Shown here piece by piece: positions 33,957 through 43,071 of a stretch of DNA of 64,000 bases. The position numbers and the translations under genes were made by a program. The notes beneath the pieces were generated by a model. It was not told where the DNA came from, did no database searches, and was given only the letters and a program-made list of their open reading frames with translations. Origin of the DNA: an uncultured Eggerthellaceae bacterium (GTDB lineage Bacteria > Actinomycetota > Coriobacteriia > Coriobacteriales > Eggerthellaceae); NCBI GenBank assembly GCA_958452575.1, contig CAUDUM010000002.1, positions 434,001 to 498,000 on the forward strand, read 5' to 3'. Numbering within the stretch: position 1 is the first letter of the stretch; the number at the start of each line of letters is the position of its first letter.

Positions 33957-35192
33957 TCACTCGACCTTCAGGCGATCACCCGCCTTTGCCGCACGCGGCG
34001 CCGGGGGCGCCGGAGGGGCGGGGGGAACGCAGCGGGGCTGATCGGCGAAAGGCGCCTCGCCCTCCCCGCACGCCTCGTCCGTTCCCTGCAGCGCCTGGGC
34101 GACCGCCGCTGCCGCCTCGCTCGACGACAGCGGCGGTTCGCTGGCCGGATGCTCCTCCGCCCGCGAGCCCATCTCCGGCATCGTCGAGGACCCGGCATCC
34201 GCGGCTGCCGTCCCCGGCTCCGCGGGCGCAGCCGGCGCCTCCGCGGCCGCATCAGACGGCTGAGCGATCGCAGCCGGCGCCTCCGCCGCATCCGTCTCCA
34301 CCGCCGCTGCCACATCAGAAGGCTGAGGCTCCTCGGGCTTGGGATCGGACTCGGCCTCGGGCTTGGGCTTGTACGTGAACGCCACCACCTGGGCGGGACG
34401 GAGGATCTTGCCTTCGAAGGCATATCCGCACGTCAGCGACTCGGCCACCGTGCGGTGGCAATCCCTGTCACCGGTCGGCACGGCGCGCACCGCACGGCAG
34501 CGCAACGGCTCCAGCGGCTCGCCGGGCTCCGGACGCCACACCTCGACGTTCCAGTTGCGCAGGATGTCCCCCAGCATCAACCGGAACTCGTCGAGGTCGC
34601 GGCGGATGCGCGCGGCGAGATCGTCCCGATCGCCCTCCTCCGCCTTGCGGCGGTAGGACGCGATGGTGGCGCTCATGTCCTGATGGACGTCGATGACTTC
34701 GTTGATCAGGGGCTCGACGATCTTGCGGTACAGACCGCTGCGTTGCTCGTCAAGCTCGTCGGAGATGCGCTTGAGCGTCGCCTCCTCGTAATCGGTCTTG
34801 GAGATGCGCGCCTTGAACTGCTCGGAGAGCGCGTCCACGCCCTCCTTCAGCTCGCCGAGCGCCATCGCGCGTTCCTTCTCGGCGCCCTCCAGCGCGGCGG
34901 CGCGCTCCTTCTCGACGGCGTCGTGCGCCGCCATGCCGTCGCCGAGCGCCCGTGCGGCGCACAGCAGCTGATCCAGCTTCTCCTCGGTCGCACGCAAGCG
35001 CTCCTCCAGCGCGGCGGGGAACGCCTCGCGCACCGGCTCGGGCTCGTCGCGCACCATTTGGCGTCGCACGGCATGGGGACGCATCCCGCCCCGCATCCCG
35101 GCGTCGACGGACGGCGGCGCTTCGACCGGGCGCGCGCATCCGCGGCCCAGCTCATCCAATCCGTACCATTCACCATGACTCATCGTGCGCAT
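33957..35192 (-). CDS. GrpE-like nucleotide exchange factor with long Pro/Ala-rich tail
   Basis: This 411-residue protein starts at ATG 35192 with AGGAG upstream. Residues 60-190 form a long charged coiled coil. Residues about 190-275 resemble the GrpE head, ending in the GrpE-like V-A-E-S-L-T-C-G-Y-A-F-E-G-K-I-L-R-P-A-Q-V-V. The last 135 residues are Ala/Pro/Glu-rich and probably disordered, unlike normal GrpE (about 200 residues). It likely drives ADP release from the neighbouring Hsp70 proteins. It is the first gene of the minus-strand set. Confidence 0.8.
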   Translation of the reverse strand: MRTMSHGEWYGLDELGRGCARPVEAPPSVDAGMRGGMRPHAVRRQMVRDEPEPVREAFPAALEERLRATEEKLDQLLCAARALGDGMAAHDAVEKERAAALEGAEKERAMALGELKEGVDALSEQFKARISKTDYEEATLKRISDELDEQRSGLYRKIVEPLINEVIDVHQDMSATIASYRRKAEEGDRDDLAARIRRDLDEFRLMLGDILRNWNVEVWRPEPGEPLEPLRCRAVRAVPTGDRDCHRTVAESLTCGYAFEGKILRPAQVVAFTYKPKPEAESDPKPEEPQPSDVAAAVETDAAEAPAAIAQPSDAAAEAPAAPAEPGTAAADAGSSTMPEMGSRAEEHPASEPPLSSSEAAAAVAQALQGTDEACGEGEAPFADQPRCVPPAPPAPPAPRAAKAGDRLKVE

Positions 35193-35530
35193 CCCTTTCT
35201 CCTCGCGTCCTTCGCCCGACGGAGCCTTCCACGGCGTCTTCCGGCGGATCCGCGACTGAAACGCGCGTTTCGATAGTGGATCCGCCCGCCTGCCGAGGCG
35301 ATCCCGGCAACCTCACCGGCATCGTCGCGCCTCGGGCTGATTCAACTCTAGGGGGCACCGCCGCGCGCCGCAGGAGGTATGGCGCCGGGATGCGGGGGGA
35401 AACCGAGGCCGCAGGGGGGAACGGGAATTCGAAGGCTGCTCGGCAACGGCGCACGGTACAATGGAGCAAGCGGCCGACGGACGGCGCGGCGGCATGCCGC
35501 CCCGATCCGCGGCGTGCGGGAAGGAGCATC
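35193..35530. promoter_or_regulatory. divergent intergenic region of the chaperone/NACHT system
   Basis: This region lies between the start codons of the GrpE-like (minus) and NACHT (plus) genes. It contains GGCGGATCC (35243-35251) and GGATCCGCC (35278-35286) flanking a perfect 14-bp palindrome GAAACGCGCGTTTC (35258-35271), a likely operator. A TACAAT (35457-35462) is a candidate -10 for the NACHT gene, with a weak -35. I see no open frame of note. Confidence 0.5.
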
Positions 35531-38458
35531 ATGGACAGGCAGCCTGCTTCGGGCACCGCGGGACTCCGCATAGACGACCGGACGCACGTCGACGACGTCC
35601 CCCTCGAAAACGACGAGGTCGTCGACACAGGCGAATCGAAGGGCAACGTCGCCTTCTGCATCACGCTGTGGCTTGCCGGAGAGCGCTTCGGCGCCTCGTC
35701 GGCGGCCTGCGCCGCCGCCTCCTCCCAGGGTTGGAGCACGTCACCGGTGAAGTCCGGCTCCCTCGCCAACGACATCGACAAGGCGCTCGGCCCCGCATTC
35801 GACGACCAGGGCGCCGCGGTCGACCTCTACCCCTGCTTCGGAGACGACGACTCGGGGCTGCCCGCCGCCGTGCATCCGTGGAGCACCTACCGCCGCACCG
35901 CGTTCGACGACTACTTCGCCTCGCTCGTCTCCCGCTTGGACAAGCATGCCGCGGGCGCGCTCGTGACGAAGCTGGGCGGCGCCATTCCCAAAAACTCCGG
36001 CTTCAACGGGATGGAGGGGTTCCCGTTCCACGGCATCAAGCCGTCCTACGTGAGCGAGGGCGAAACCAAGACGAGGGCGCGGATCAGCGCCAACACGATG
36101 CTCAGCGGCATCGGGCCGTCGGGCGAGCTGATCCCCCAGTTCCGGCGCGTCGGCTCCATGAGGTTCACCGACATCGTCCATTACGGCGACTACTGGCCCT
36201 TCGCCGTCGGCGCGGGCGGCCATCCCACCGAGATGGGCCTGTGGGACAAGAAGCTCAAGGACTCCCTGCTCGATGCCGACGTGGACAACACCCACCGCGG
36301 CGAGAGAAAGCAGCTCGTGCACCGCACGCAACCCAGCCGCCTGATGGACTACCTGGTGTGCCTGCCCTACACCGCCGCCTGGAAACTCATGAACGACCGC
36401 ACGCCGCTTTTGGACGGCGCGCAAGCCGCCGCCGAGCTGAAGCGGATGTTTCTGCACGCCTACCAGGACTCCGACTTCCCCGCGTTCACCGACGCGCAGC
36501 GTGCCGCCCTCGACCGCCAGCCGTGGCCCGAGAACGCCTACGAGGCCGCCGCGATCATCGCCGCGGCGCTGGTGGGCTTCGCACTCGAAGAGGGGTCGCT
36601 GTTCGACACCACGGGAAGGATGCTGCGCCGCGAGCTGGGCCGCCAGACCGCCTACCTCGAGCGGCTGCAGGATTGGGCATCCGAGATCACCGAGCGCGAC
36701 GGAGCGTCCGCCAAGGCGGACCGCCTCCAGGACGTGTACGTGGCGCCGCCGTTCGCCGAGGAGAACCCCGTCAACTGGCTGCTCTCCCCCGACGCGGGAC
36801 GGCGCCTGCTCCTGCAGGCGGGCTCGGGCATGGGCAAATCGACGTTTCTGCGCGCCGCCGCGGCCGCCTGCGCGAGCGCCCGCCTGGCGCGGATCTCGCT
36901 GACGCTGGACGGGATGGTCGCCAACGAGGAGGCAGCGCGGTTCGCCCTGGCGTTCGCACGCGGCGCCGACAACGACGCCGCCCGGTTCGAGCTGCGCGAC
37001 GCCGCAGACGGCGGGGACGCGGCGCCCGAGCCCGTCGAGCGAACGGTCGCCGACATCCTCTCCGACGACGCCCTGGCCCGCCTGTCGGGCATGGCGCAGC
37101 TTTCCTCGTTCACGCCCATCGTGCTCTCGCAGACGCGCGACGAGGCGCTCTACCAGCGGCTCGCCGACGACGAGGAGGGGGCGCCGTCCTTCTCCGACCT
37201 GGCGTTCGAGGCGCTTCCGGAAACGATGCGCGACGCCCTGCGCAGCGCGACAGCCGCCCGGGAAGGATCCGCCGCCAACCCCATCGACGCGCTGGTCGAG
37301 CGCGGGAACGTGCTGCTGATGGTGGACTCCATCGACGAGATCCCCCGCCGCCACCGCGCGCTGTACCTGCGCCGGCTGAGAGAGTTCGCCGACCAGCCGG
37401 GCATCGCGCGCCTGCTGGTCGCAAGCCGCCCGCTGCCCCCCGTCGACGCCGCCGCCATGCGCGGCCTTCTGGGAAGGGACGCCCATCGGGCACGCCTGGA
37501 GGAGTTCGACCTGCCGCGCCAGGAGGAGCTGTTCGCGCGCGTGACCACGCGCGGCGGTGCCGACGCCTACGACGGGCCGGCGTTCCCGCTGGTGCGCGCC
37601 ACGGCGGGCTTCCGCGGCGTCATGGGCAACCCGTTCATGCTCACCGCCATCGCGCTGGCGTTCAAGCGCGGCCGGGCGACGGACCGGCGCAGCGTATGGG
37701 GGACGTTCTCCGAGATCAACAAGAAGTTCCGCAAGCGCACCACGCTGAGCGGCTACGACAGCGGCGCGCTCGAGCATCTGGCATTCGACCTCACCGTCGG
37801 CAGCCCGACCCTGCCCGCCGCCGAGTTCGTCGAGCGCTTCCGCTCGTACCGCAACGCCGAGGCGTCCCTGCAGGCGCGCAGCGCCGTGTCCCTCGAGCTC
37901 GACGAGGACGAGCTGATGGACCTGATCATGTCGCGTCTGGGCATCATCGACGTCCGCGACGGCGAAGCGGGCTTCCCCTACGCCGCCGTGCGCGGGTTCT
38001 GGGCGAGCCTGTGGGTGCGCCACTGCGTTGAGCGCGCCCAGGAGCTGCCGCAGAGTATGATGGACATGAAGGGGATGGGCAAAGACGAGCGCGAGGACCG
38101 CTTCGAGAAGGCGGGCAACGCGGGCGTCGAACAGTTGAAGCTGCTGCTTTCCGCCACCGCGTCCGCCGATCCGGCGGGCGACGGGCGCTTCGACGACGCG
38201 GCGCTGCTCGCGCTGCTGTTCACGCTCGACTACGCCGGCACGCCCTCGCACCCCGACTACCCCGCATTCGACGTCCTGAGGAAGCAGACCTACCGCTTCC
38301 TGCTCGTCGAGTGCCTTATCGCCGAAGAGGAGCAGAGGTTCCGGGCGGAGCGGACTTTGCGCGAGGCGGCGACGTTCGCGTTCGGACGACCGCTCGCCGG
38401 ATACGCCGAGGAGACCGATCCCCTCATCCACCGTCTGGCTGCGTTCGCGAAGGAGTAG
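35531..38458 (+). CDS. NACHT-type STAND NTPase
   Basis: This 975-residue protein starts at ATG 35531, directly after AAGGAGCATC. An N-terminal segment of about 420 residues is unassigned. The NTPase domain has P-loop A-G-S-G-M-G-K-S-T-F-L (430-440), Walker B V-L-L-M-V-D-S-I-D-E-I (about 594-604; the NACHT-type D-x-x-D-E) and later S-R-P. A helical C-terminal region follows. NACHT proteins are switch ATPases in immunity across kingdoms; in bacteria many are phage sensors. It heads the plus-strand gene set. The substrate-sensing part is not recognisable from sequence. Confidence 0.83.
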   Translation: MDRQPASGTAGLRIDDRTHVDDVPLENDEVVDTGESKGNVAFCITLWLAGERFGASSAACAAASSQGWSTSPVKSGSLANDIDKALGPAFDDQGAAVDLYPCFGDDDSGLPAAVHPWSTYRRTAFDDYFASLVSRLDKHAAGALVTKLGGAIPKNSGFNGMEGFPFHGIKPSYVSEGETKTRARISANTMLSGIGPSGELIPQFRRVGSMRFTDIVHYGDYWPFAVGAGGHPTEMGLWDKKLKDSLLDADVDNTHRGERKQLVHRTQPSRLMDYLVCLPYTAAWKLMNDRTPLLDGAQAAAELKRMFLHAYQDSDFPAFTDAQRAALDRQPWPENAYEAAAIIAAALVGFALEEGSLFDTTGRMLRRELGRQTAYLERLQDWASEITERDGASAKADRLQDVYVAPPFAEENPVNWLLSPDAGRRLLLQAGSGMGKSTFLRAAAAACASARLARISLTLDGMVANEEAARFALAFARGADNDAARFELRDAADGGDAAPEPVERTVADILSDDALARLSGMAQLSSFTPIVLSQTRDEALYQRLADDEEGAPSFSDLAFEALPETMRDALRSATAAREGSAANPIDALVERGNVLLMVDSIDEIPRRHRALYLRRLREFADQPGIARLLVASRPLPPVDAAAMRGLLGRDAHRARLEEFDLPRQEELFARVTTRGGADAYDGPAFPLVRATAGFRGVMGNPFMLTAIALAFKRGRATDRRSVWGTFSEINKKFRKRTTLSGYDSGALEHLAFDLTVGSPTLPAAEFVERFRSYRNAEASLQARSAVSLELDEDELMDLIMSRLGIIDVRDGEAGFPYAAVRGFWASLWVRHCVERAQELPQSMMDMKGMGKDEREDRFEKAGNAGVEQLKLLLSATASADPAGDGRFDDAALLALLFTLDYAGTPSHPDYPAFDVLRKQTYRFLLVECLIAEEEQRFRAERTLREAATFAFGRPLAGYAEETDPLIHRLAAFAKE

Positions 38459-38581
38459 GCGGCGCATCCCCCACGCTCCCCCGGGCATCCCCGCCGCGCC
38501 GGCGCGGACCGCGTGGTTCAATGGCACCGTAGTCGAAACAGCCCGGGAAACCCCGTTGGCGCCACCGATGAAGGAGGGCTC

Positions 38582-39391
38582 ATGGAACGAGAGAAAGCGA
38601 TCAGGCTGCTGCAGAAGGAGATCGACGCCCTGCGCAAGAACATCCAAGAGGATTCGGATCTCGACGAGGAGCAGCGCGCGTCGCTTCTGGAGTCGGCGAA
38701 CGGCCTTCGCGATCAGCTGAATTCCAACAGCGACGGCGACGAGCACCTGCATCTCCTCCTGTCCCTGTTCGGATACGATGGCGCCACCATCGACGACGAG
38801 GACGGGGGACGGGACGACGGCGACGCACTCGCCACCCTGGCAGGATCCGCACCGGCGACGACGGGCGCGTGCAGCCTCCCGATCTTCGACGAGAGCGCCA
38901 TGTGGGGCAAGATCCGCAGCATCCTCGTCGACACGATGGAGCTCAAGCACATCCTCTACAGCGACGGCGAGGATGACTACTACACCGCCCAGTTCGGCAT
39001 GGGGGACGGCGAGGGCCGCCAGCTCGTCATGAAGGTGATCTACACGCCCGACGCCGACTGCATCCAGTTCCGCGCCGGCTACCCCTTCAACGTCGACCGG
39101 AGCGTCCTGCCCATCGCCCGCTCGTTCATCTGCAAGCGCAACTACGAGATGCGCTACACCCGCATCGAGCTCGACGCGCGCGACGGCGAGGTGTACATCT
39201 GCCTGGTGATGCGCGTCGAGGATCCCGCCGAGCCGCCCGCGAGCTTCGTCCGCATGCTGAACCTCACCATCTCGACCGGCTTCGACGAGTACGACACGCT
39301 GCGCCGCTACTCGCGCGCGCAGTTCACCGACGAGGAGCGCGCCGAGTTCCTGGCCGAGGTGGAGTTCATCTCCCCCTTGATGCTGGAGTAA
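38582..39391 (+). CDS. YbjN-like protein
   Basis: This 269-residue protein starts at ATG 38582 after GAAGGAGGG. A coiled-coil N-terminus (1-50) and an acidic linker precede a globular part (about 100-269). It has the mixed alpha/beta pattern of YbjN/type-III-chaperone-like folds (A-M-W-G-K-I-R-S-I-L...I-S-T-G-F-D-E-Y-D-T-L). Similar folds are small adaptor domains in bacterial conflict and secretion systems. The assignment rests on pattern only. It ends nine bases before the next gene, so the pair is co-translated. Confidence 0.55.
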   Translation: MEREKAIRLLQKEIDALRKNIQEDSDLDEEQRASLLESANGLRDQLNSNSDGDEHLHLLLSLFGYDGATIDDEDGGRDDGDALATLAGSAPATTGACSLPIFDESAMWGKIRSILVDTMELKHILYSDGEDDYYTAQFGMGDGEGRQLVMKVIYTPDADCIQFRAGYPFNVDRSVLPIARSFICKRNYEMRYTRIELDARDGEVYICLVMRVEDPAEPPASFVRMLNLTISTGFDEYDTLRRYSRAQFTDEERAEFLAEVEFISPLMLE

Positions 39392-39400
39392 CGGCCCCCC

Positions 39401-42400
39401 GTGACGCGTTACGGCGACATCCTGAGAGACGCTTCGACGAGCGCGCCCTGGGAGGCGCGCTCGGTCAACGGCGCCCTTCATGACCGCGTCGATTGGTTCG
39501 CCGTCGAGGAGATCGGCTTTCCCTTCCCCATCGCACGCCTTTCCGATGACGATCCCGTCCGCAAGGAGGCGGACGCCAAGGGCTCGTGGGGGTATTTCGA
39601 GCTCGCCGGCCAATCAGCCTCGACGGCGGGGGCTGGCGAGGCCAACGTCTGGAAGAGCGCGACGACGCTTCCGCTCGAGGCGGGAAACCCCACCCTGTCC
39701 TCCTTCAGATCCCTCATGGAAGCCGCCCGGAAGAACCGCGTCCGCCGGATCGCCGAGGCGGAGCCCTCCCCGCGCAACGGCCGTGTCCCGACATCCGCGG
39801 ACGCCGGCTCGAGCGGGCTGGCGGCGCTTGCCGCCCTGCGCGATCGCGCGCACGACGTCGGAGCGGCAACCGTCGATACCGCAGCGAGGGACACTGTGGA
39901 GGACGGCTCCGTCGTCGAGCTCGACGTTCCGGCGGGCCTGCTCTCCGCGTTGGCGGAGGGCGCATCGCCGGAAGAAGCCCTGGCGCGTGTCGGGGAGAGC
40001 CGCGGCGGCGCAGCCGGGACGGAGGTCGGCGATACCTCGTCCGACGATCGCGGGGGCGGGCTTGCCGCCCTCGCGCGCCTGCGCGAAACCGCGCGCGCTG
40101 CAGCCGCGTCCCCCGACACCCTGCCGATGCATCCGCCTGCATCAGCGGCCGCCGCGCTCGTCGAGGGCAAGTCCCTGCCGAGGATCGAGGCGGCAGACAT
40201 CCTCCCCGCCCGGACCAACCTGACGCCCGGCAAGCGGATCTCCTCCGAGCAGCGCATCGTCGTGGTGGGCGTCGACGACCCGTTCGCCGCCCACCAGCTG
40301 CGCGGGTGCTTGCTCGCATCAGCCCAGGTCAAACGCGTCCTCCCCGGCCTGGACGGCATTCTTTCCGAGAAGGACCTCGAGGACTGCGCGGGCATCGCGT
40401 ACCTCTCGCACGCCCTCTGCCCCGCGGAGGGATGGACCGCCGATCCCGATGCGACCCGGGAAGCGGAGGCGAAGGTCGTCGCTTCCGCGTCGCTGGGCGC
40501 CTTTGACGCGTCATTCATTCCCGAGAATCCCTCCAAGGCGCCGGATGCCCAGGTGACAGGTTCGTTCGCCGTGCTCGATTTCGTCGGATCCCCTTGGATC
40601 GGAGACCGCCTTCCGACGGCGTTCGCCTACGCGCTGAGCCAGGCGCGCTGTGCGGTCGTGCTGGCGGAACCGGCGCGGGAGGACATCTGGAGGCGCCTGG
40701 TCGAGCTGATCGACGACGCGGTGGGCGGATCCTCGACTCCCGGCACGACCCGCCGCACGCTCGGGTTCTTCTCGATGGACGACCGCATTCCGCCGAGCTC
40801 ACGCCCTCAGCGCCGCTTCATGCGCGCCTGGTGGAGATGGTTCGGCAACGGATCCCGCTGGGGTTTCCACGAACTCGGCGCCCAACTCGACCGCGCAATG
40901 GGATTGCTCGGCTTTAACCTGCACCAACGCTCCTACGACCTGGGACTGGTGTCGATCGTCGCCGCGCAGATCCGCGATGGCGGGACGATCGCGTCCGCCG
41001 ACGACATCGCCGACGCCCTGGCGGACCGCTTCCCCGATCGCGAGCTTCTCCAGACGATGGTCGACAGCGCCATGGAGCTGCTCGTGTCGTCGGATGCCGA
41101 GATCCTGAGCGAGCGCGTCTTCATCCCCTCCCAGGGATTCTTCGACCTCATCGACCGCAACGCCAAAGCGGGGGCGTCGATCCTCGCCATGACCGCCGTG
41201 CGCTCCTCCCCCTCCCTGCAAGCGGTGCTCCGCCTGCAGGGCGAGCGCCTCGAAGTGCGCTTCTCGACGCTGTTCGCCTGCCTTGCCGCGCGCTGGTTCC
41301 TCGAAGACCCCTCGCTTTCCCTGCTCCACGTCGCCGACAACCTGCACCGGCTGTCCCGCCGCGTGCCCACGGGCGGCTGGGGGCGCATCGTGCTGCAGAC
41401 CGTCCTGCTCGCCGAGCAGCGCGGCCAGGCGTTCGCCGGCCGCGTCATCCTCGATCGGCTCTACGACCGCGCTTTCAACGGAGAGGAGCGCGGCATCCTG
41501 GCCGAGATATCGCTCGGCGTGTTCCTCGACGCCTCCGACGGACTACCCCTGGTATGGCGCAAGAGCCTCTTCAACGGATCGGTGAACGCCCGGCAGGCGC
41601 GCATGCTCAGGGAAACGCGCGATGCCGGCTGGCTGCGCAGCGAGAACCTGCTGGTGCTGCGCCATTCCGTCGACGACCTGCGCCGCCGCGCCCGGGCGCG
41701 GGAGGACGTCAGGCTGAAGCCCCGGGATATGCTGAAAAGCTGCCATTGGATGGACCTGCTGCTGTGCTGCCTGGAGGCGCGGGACGCCGCGCAACTGTTC
41801 CGCGAGATCGTCGCGGACCTCGACGGTCGGGACGAGGAGGCGCGCGTGCGCGCGCTGGGACGCTACGACTGCCTGGTCTGGGCATGCCTGTTCGACATCG
41901 CGCTCCCCTGCCCCTCCCTCCGCCGCGATGCGCTGGATCCCGCGCCGTTCGCCGCGGTGCGGGACGCCGCGCTGCGCGAGCTTTCCGAGGAGGGGCCCGC
42001 CTACGACGAGTGCGCGCGCTTCGCCTGGATCTACGGAATGGAGCCCGTCTCCTTCGAAGACGATGACTGGGAGCGCATCCGGGCGACCGCCGCGCGCATC
42101 ATCGAGGATTCGTCGGAAGACGATGAGGGCGAGATGCTCGAACGCCGCATGTCCGCCTACCAGGTGCTGGCCGCCTTCGCCCTGCGGAAGAGCCGCGGTC
42201 GGACGGCGGAGGACGCCGACGGCGGCGGCGTCGGAAAGAGCGCGCCCGCGCCTCTCTCCGGACGGGTTTTGGTGCGGATGGCGCGCGACCTGGAGTTCTT
42301 CACCAACGCGGGGGACGGGGACGACGCGCTGGGCCTTTTGATGGCGGAGGCAGCGTTTTACCTGATCACGCCTTCGGAGGCGATGGACGCCTTCCTCCTC

Positions 42401-42646
42401 CATTTCAGCGGAGGCTCCCTTACCTCCCTGTCGCGGTTCATCGCGCTGCTGTTCGCCCCCAACCGAGCGCGGGGCGCCGCCGCATCGCACGGGCCGGTTC
42501 CCGCGCCGGGAAGCGAGGACGACCCGCTCGCGCAGCGCGATCCCGAGCGCGTCGCCGAGCTTCACTGCCGCTGGCGAAGCTGCGTCGACGCGCTGCCGAT
42601 CGGAGCGCGGAACGCCTCGCAGGACGCCTCCGACAAGACGCCCTAG
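39401..42646 (+). CDS. large protein of unknown family (1081 residues)
   Basis: The gene starts at GTG 39401, nine bases after the preceding stop. The product is acidic, cytoplasmic and mostly helical. Residues 130-230 are low-complexity with several repeats of L-A-A-L-A-x-L-R. I see no Walker motif, membrane helix or zinc cluster. Parts around 240-340 (I-V-V-V-G-V-D-D-P-F-A-A-H-Q-L) have a Rossmann-like beta-alpha start without a P-loop. The size and helical repeat character suggest a scaffold or sensor for the complex. I do not recognise a family. Confidence 0.7.
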   Translation: MTRYGDILRDASTSAPWEARSVNGALHDRVDWFAVEEIGFPFPIARLSDDDPVRKEADAKGSWGYFELAGQSASTAGAGEANVWKSATTLPLEAGNPTLSSFRSLMEAARKNRVRRIAEAEPSPRNGRVPTSADAGSSGLAALAALRDRAHDVGAATVDTAARDTVEDGSVVELDVPAGLLSALAEGASPEEALARVGESRGGAAGTEVGDTSSDDRGGGLAALARLRETARAAAASPDTLPMHPPASAAAALVEGKSLPRIEAADILPARTNLTPGKRISSEQRIVVVGVDDPFAAHQLRGCLLASAQVKRVLPGLDGILSEKDLEDCAGIAYLSHALCPAEGWTADPDATREAEAKVVASASLGAFDASFIPENPSKAPDAQVTGSFAVLDFVGSPWIGDRLPTAFAYALSQARCAVVLAEPAREDIWRRLVELIDDAVGGSSTPGTTRRTLGFFSMDDRIPPSSRPQRRFMRAWWRWFGNGSRWGFHELGAQLDRAMGLLGFNLHQRSYDLGLVSIVAAQIRDGGTIASADDIADALADRFPDRELLQTMVDSAMELLVSSDAEILSERVFIPSQGFFDLIDRNAKAGASILAMTAVRSSPSLQAVLRLQGERLEVRFSTLFACLAARWFLEDPSLSLLHVADNLHRLSRRVPTGGWGRIVLQTVLLAEQRGQAFAGRVILDRLYDRAFNGEERGILAEISLGVFLDASDGLPLVWRKSLFNGSVNARQARMLRETRDAGWLRSENLLVLRHSVDDLRRRARAREDVRLKPRDMLKSCHWMDLLLCCLEARDAAQLFREIVADLDGRDEEARVRALGRYDCLVWACLFDIALPCPSLRRDALDPAPFAAVRDAALRELSEEGPAYDECARFAWIYGMEPVSFEDDDWERIRATAARIIEDSSEDDEGEMLERRMSAYQVLAAFALRKSRGRTAEDADGGGVGKSAPAPLSGRVLVRMARDLEFFTNAGDGDDALGLLMAEAAFYLITPSEAMDAFLLHFSGGSLTSLSRFIALLFAPNRARGAAASHGPVPAPGSEDDPLAQRDPERVAELHCRWRSCVDALPIGARNASQDASDKTP

Positions 42647-42855
42647 CATCCCGTCCTCCGCGGAGGGCCCCTCCCATCACCGTCGAACGTCGAACACCCC
42701 ACGGTTCCGCTCCTCCGCAAAGGGGCTCGAACCGCGCGGTCGCCTCCGCGCCGCGTCGCGGACCGTCCCCTCTGCTCCCCTCGGGCTCACCCCTGCGCCC
42801 CGCCGCTGCGCCGCCCATACTTTCCCCAGGATGCGTTGGGGGAAAGGAGACCCGC

Positions 42856-43053
42856 ATGGGAGGCTGCTTCAGATTCTTCGTCGGCCTGTTCTGCGCGATG
42901 CTCGCGCTGGAGGTGCTCGCCGAGCTGTTCTCGTGGACGGACGTTCCGTTCGACGCGCTGCTGCTTGCCGCCGCCGTCTACGGGGGATCCTTCGCCGTGC
43001 GCGCCTACCTGCGCGCCTTCAAGGGCGCGCGCACCGGCAAGAGAAGCTCCTAG
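42856..43053 (+). CDS. small two-helix membrane protein
   Basis: This 65-residue protein has an AAAGGAG site seven bases before ATG 42856. It has two hydrophobic helices (roughly 5-25 and 33-50) and a basic C-terminus. It is 18 bases before the second GTPase gene, which also carries membrane helices, so it may anchor or assist that protein. No family is recognised. Confidence 0.65.
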   Translation: MGGCFRFFVGLFCAMLALEVLAELFSWTDVPFDALLLAAAVYGGSFAVRAYLRAFKGARTGKRSS

Positions 43054-43071
43054 CGGAAGGGGGTTGCCAGC

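Noticed and set aside
35741..39613. 1290-residue frame antisense to the NACHT and YbjN-like genes
   Set aside because: Artefact of high GC and codon bias; no domain and no start signal, while the sense strand has clear NACHT motifs.
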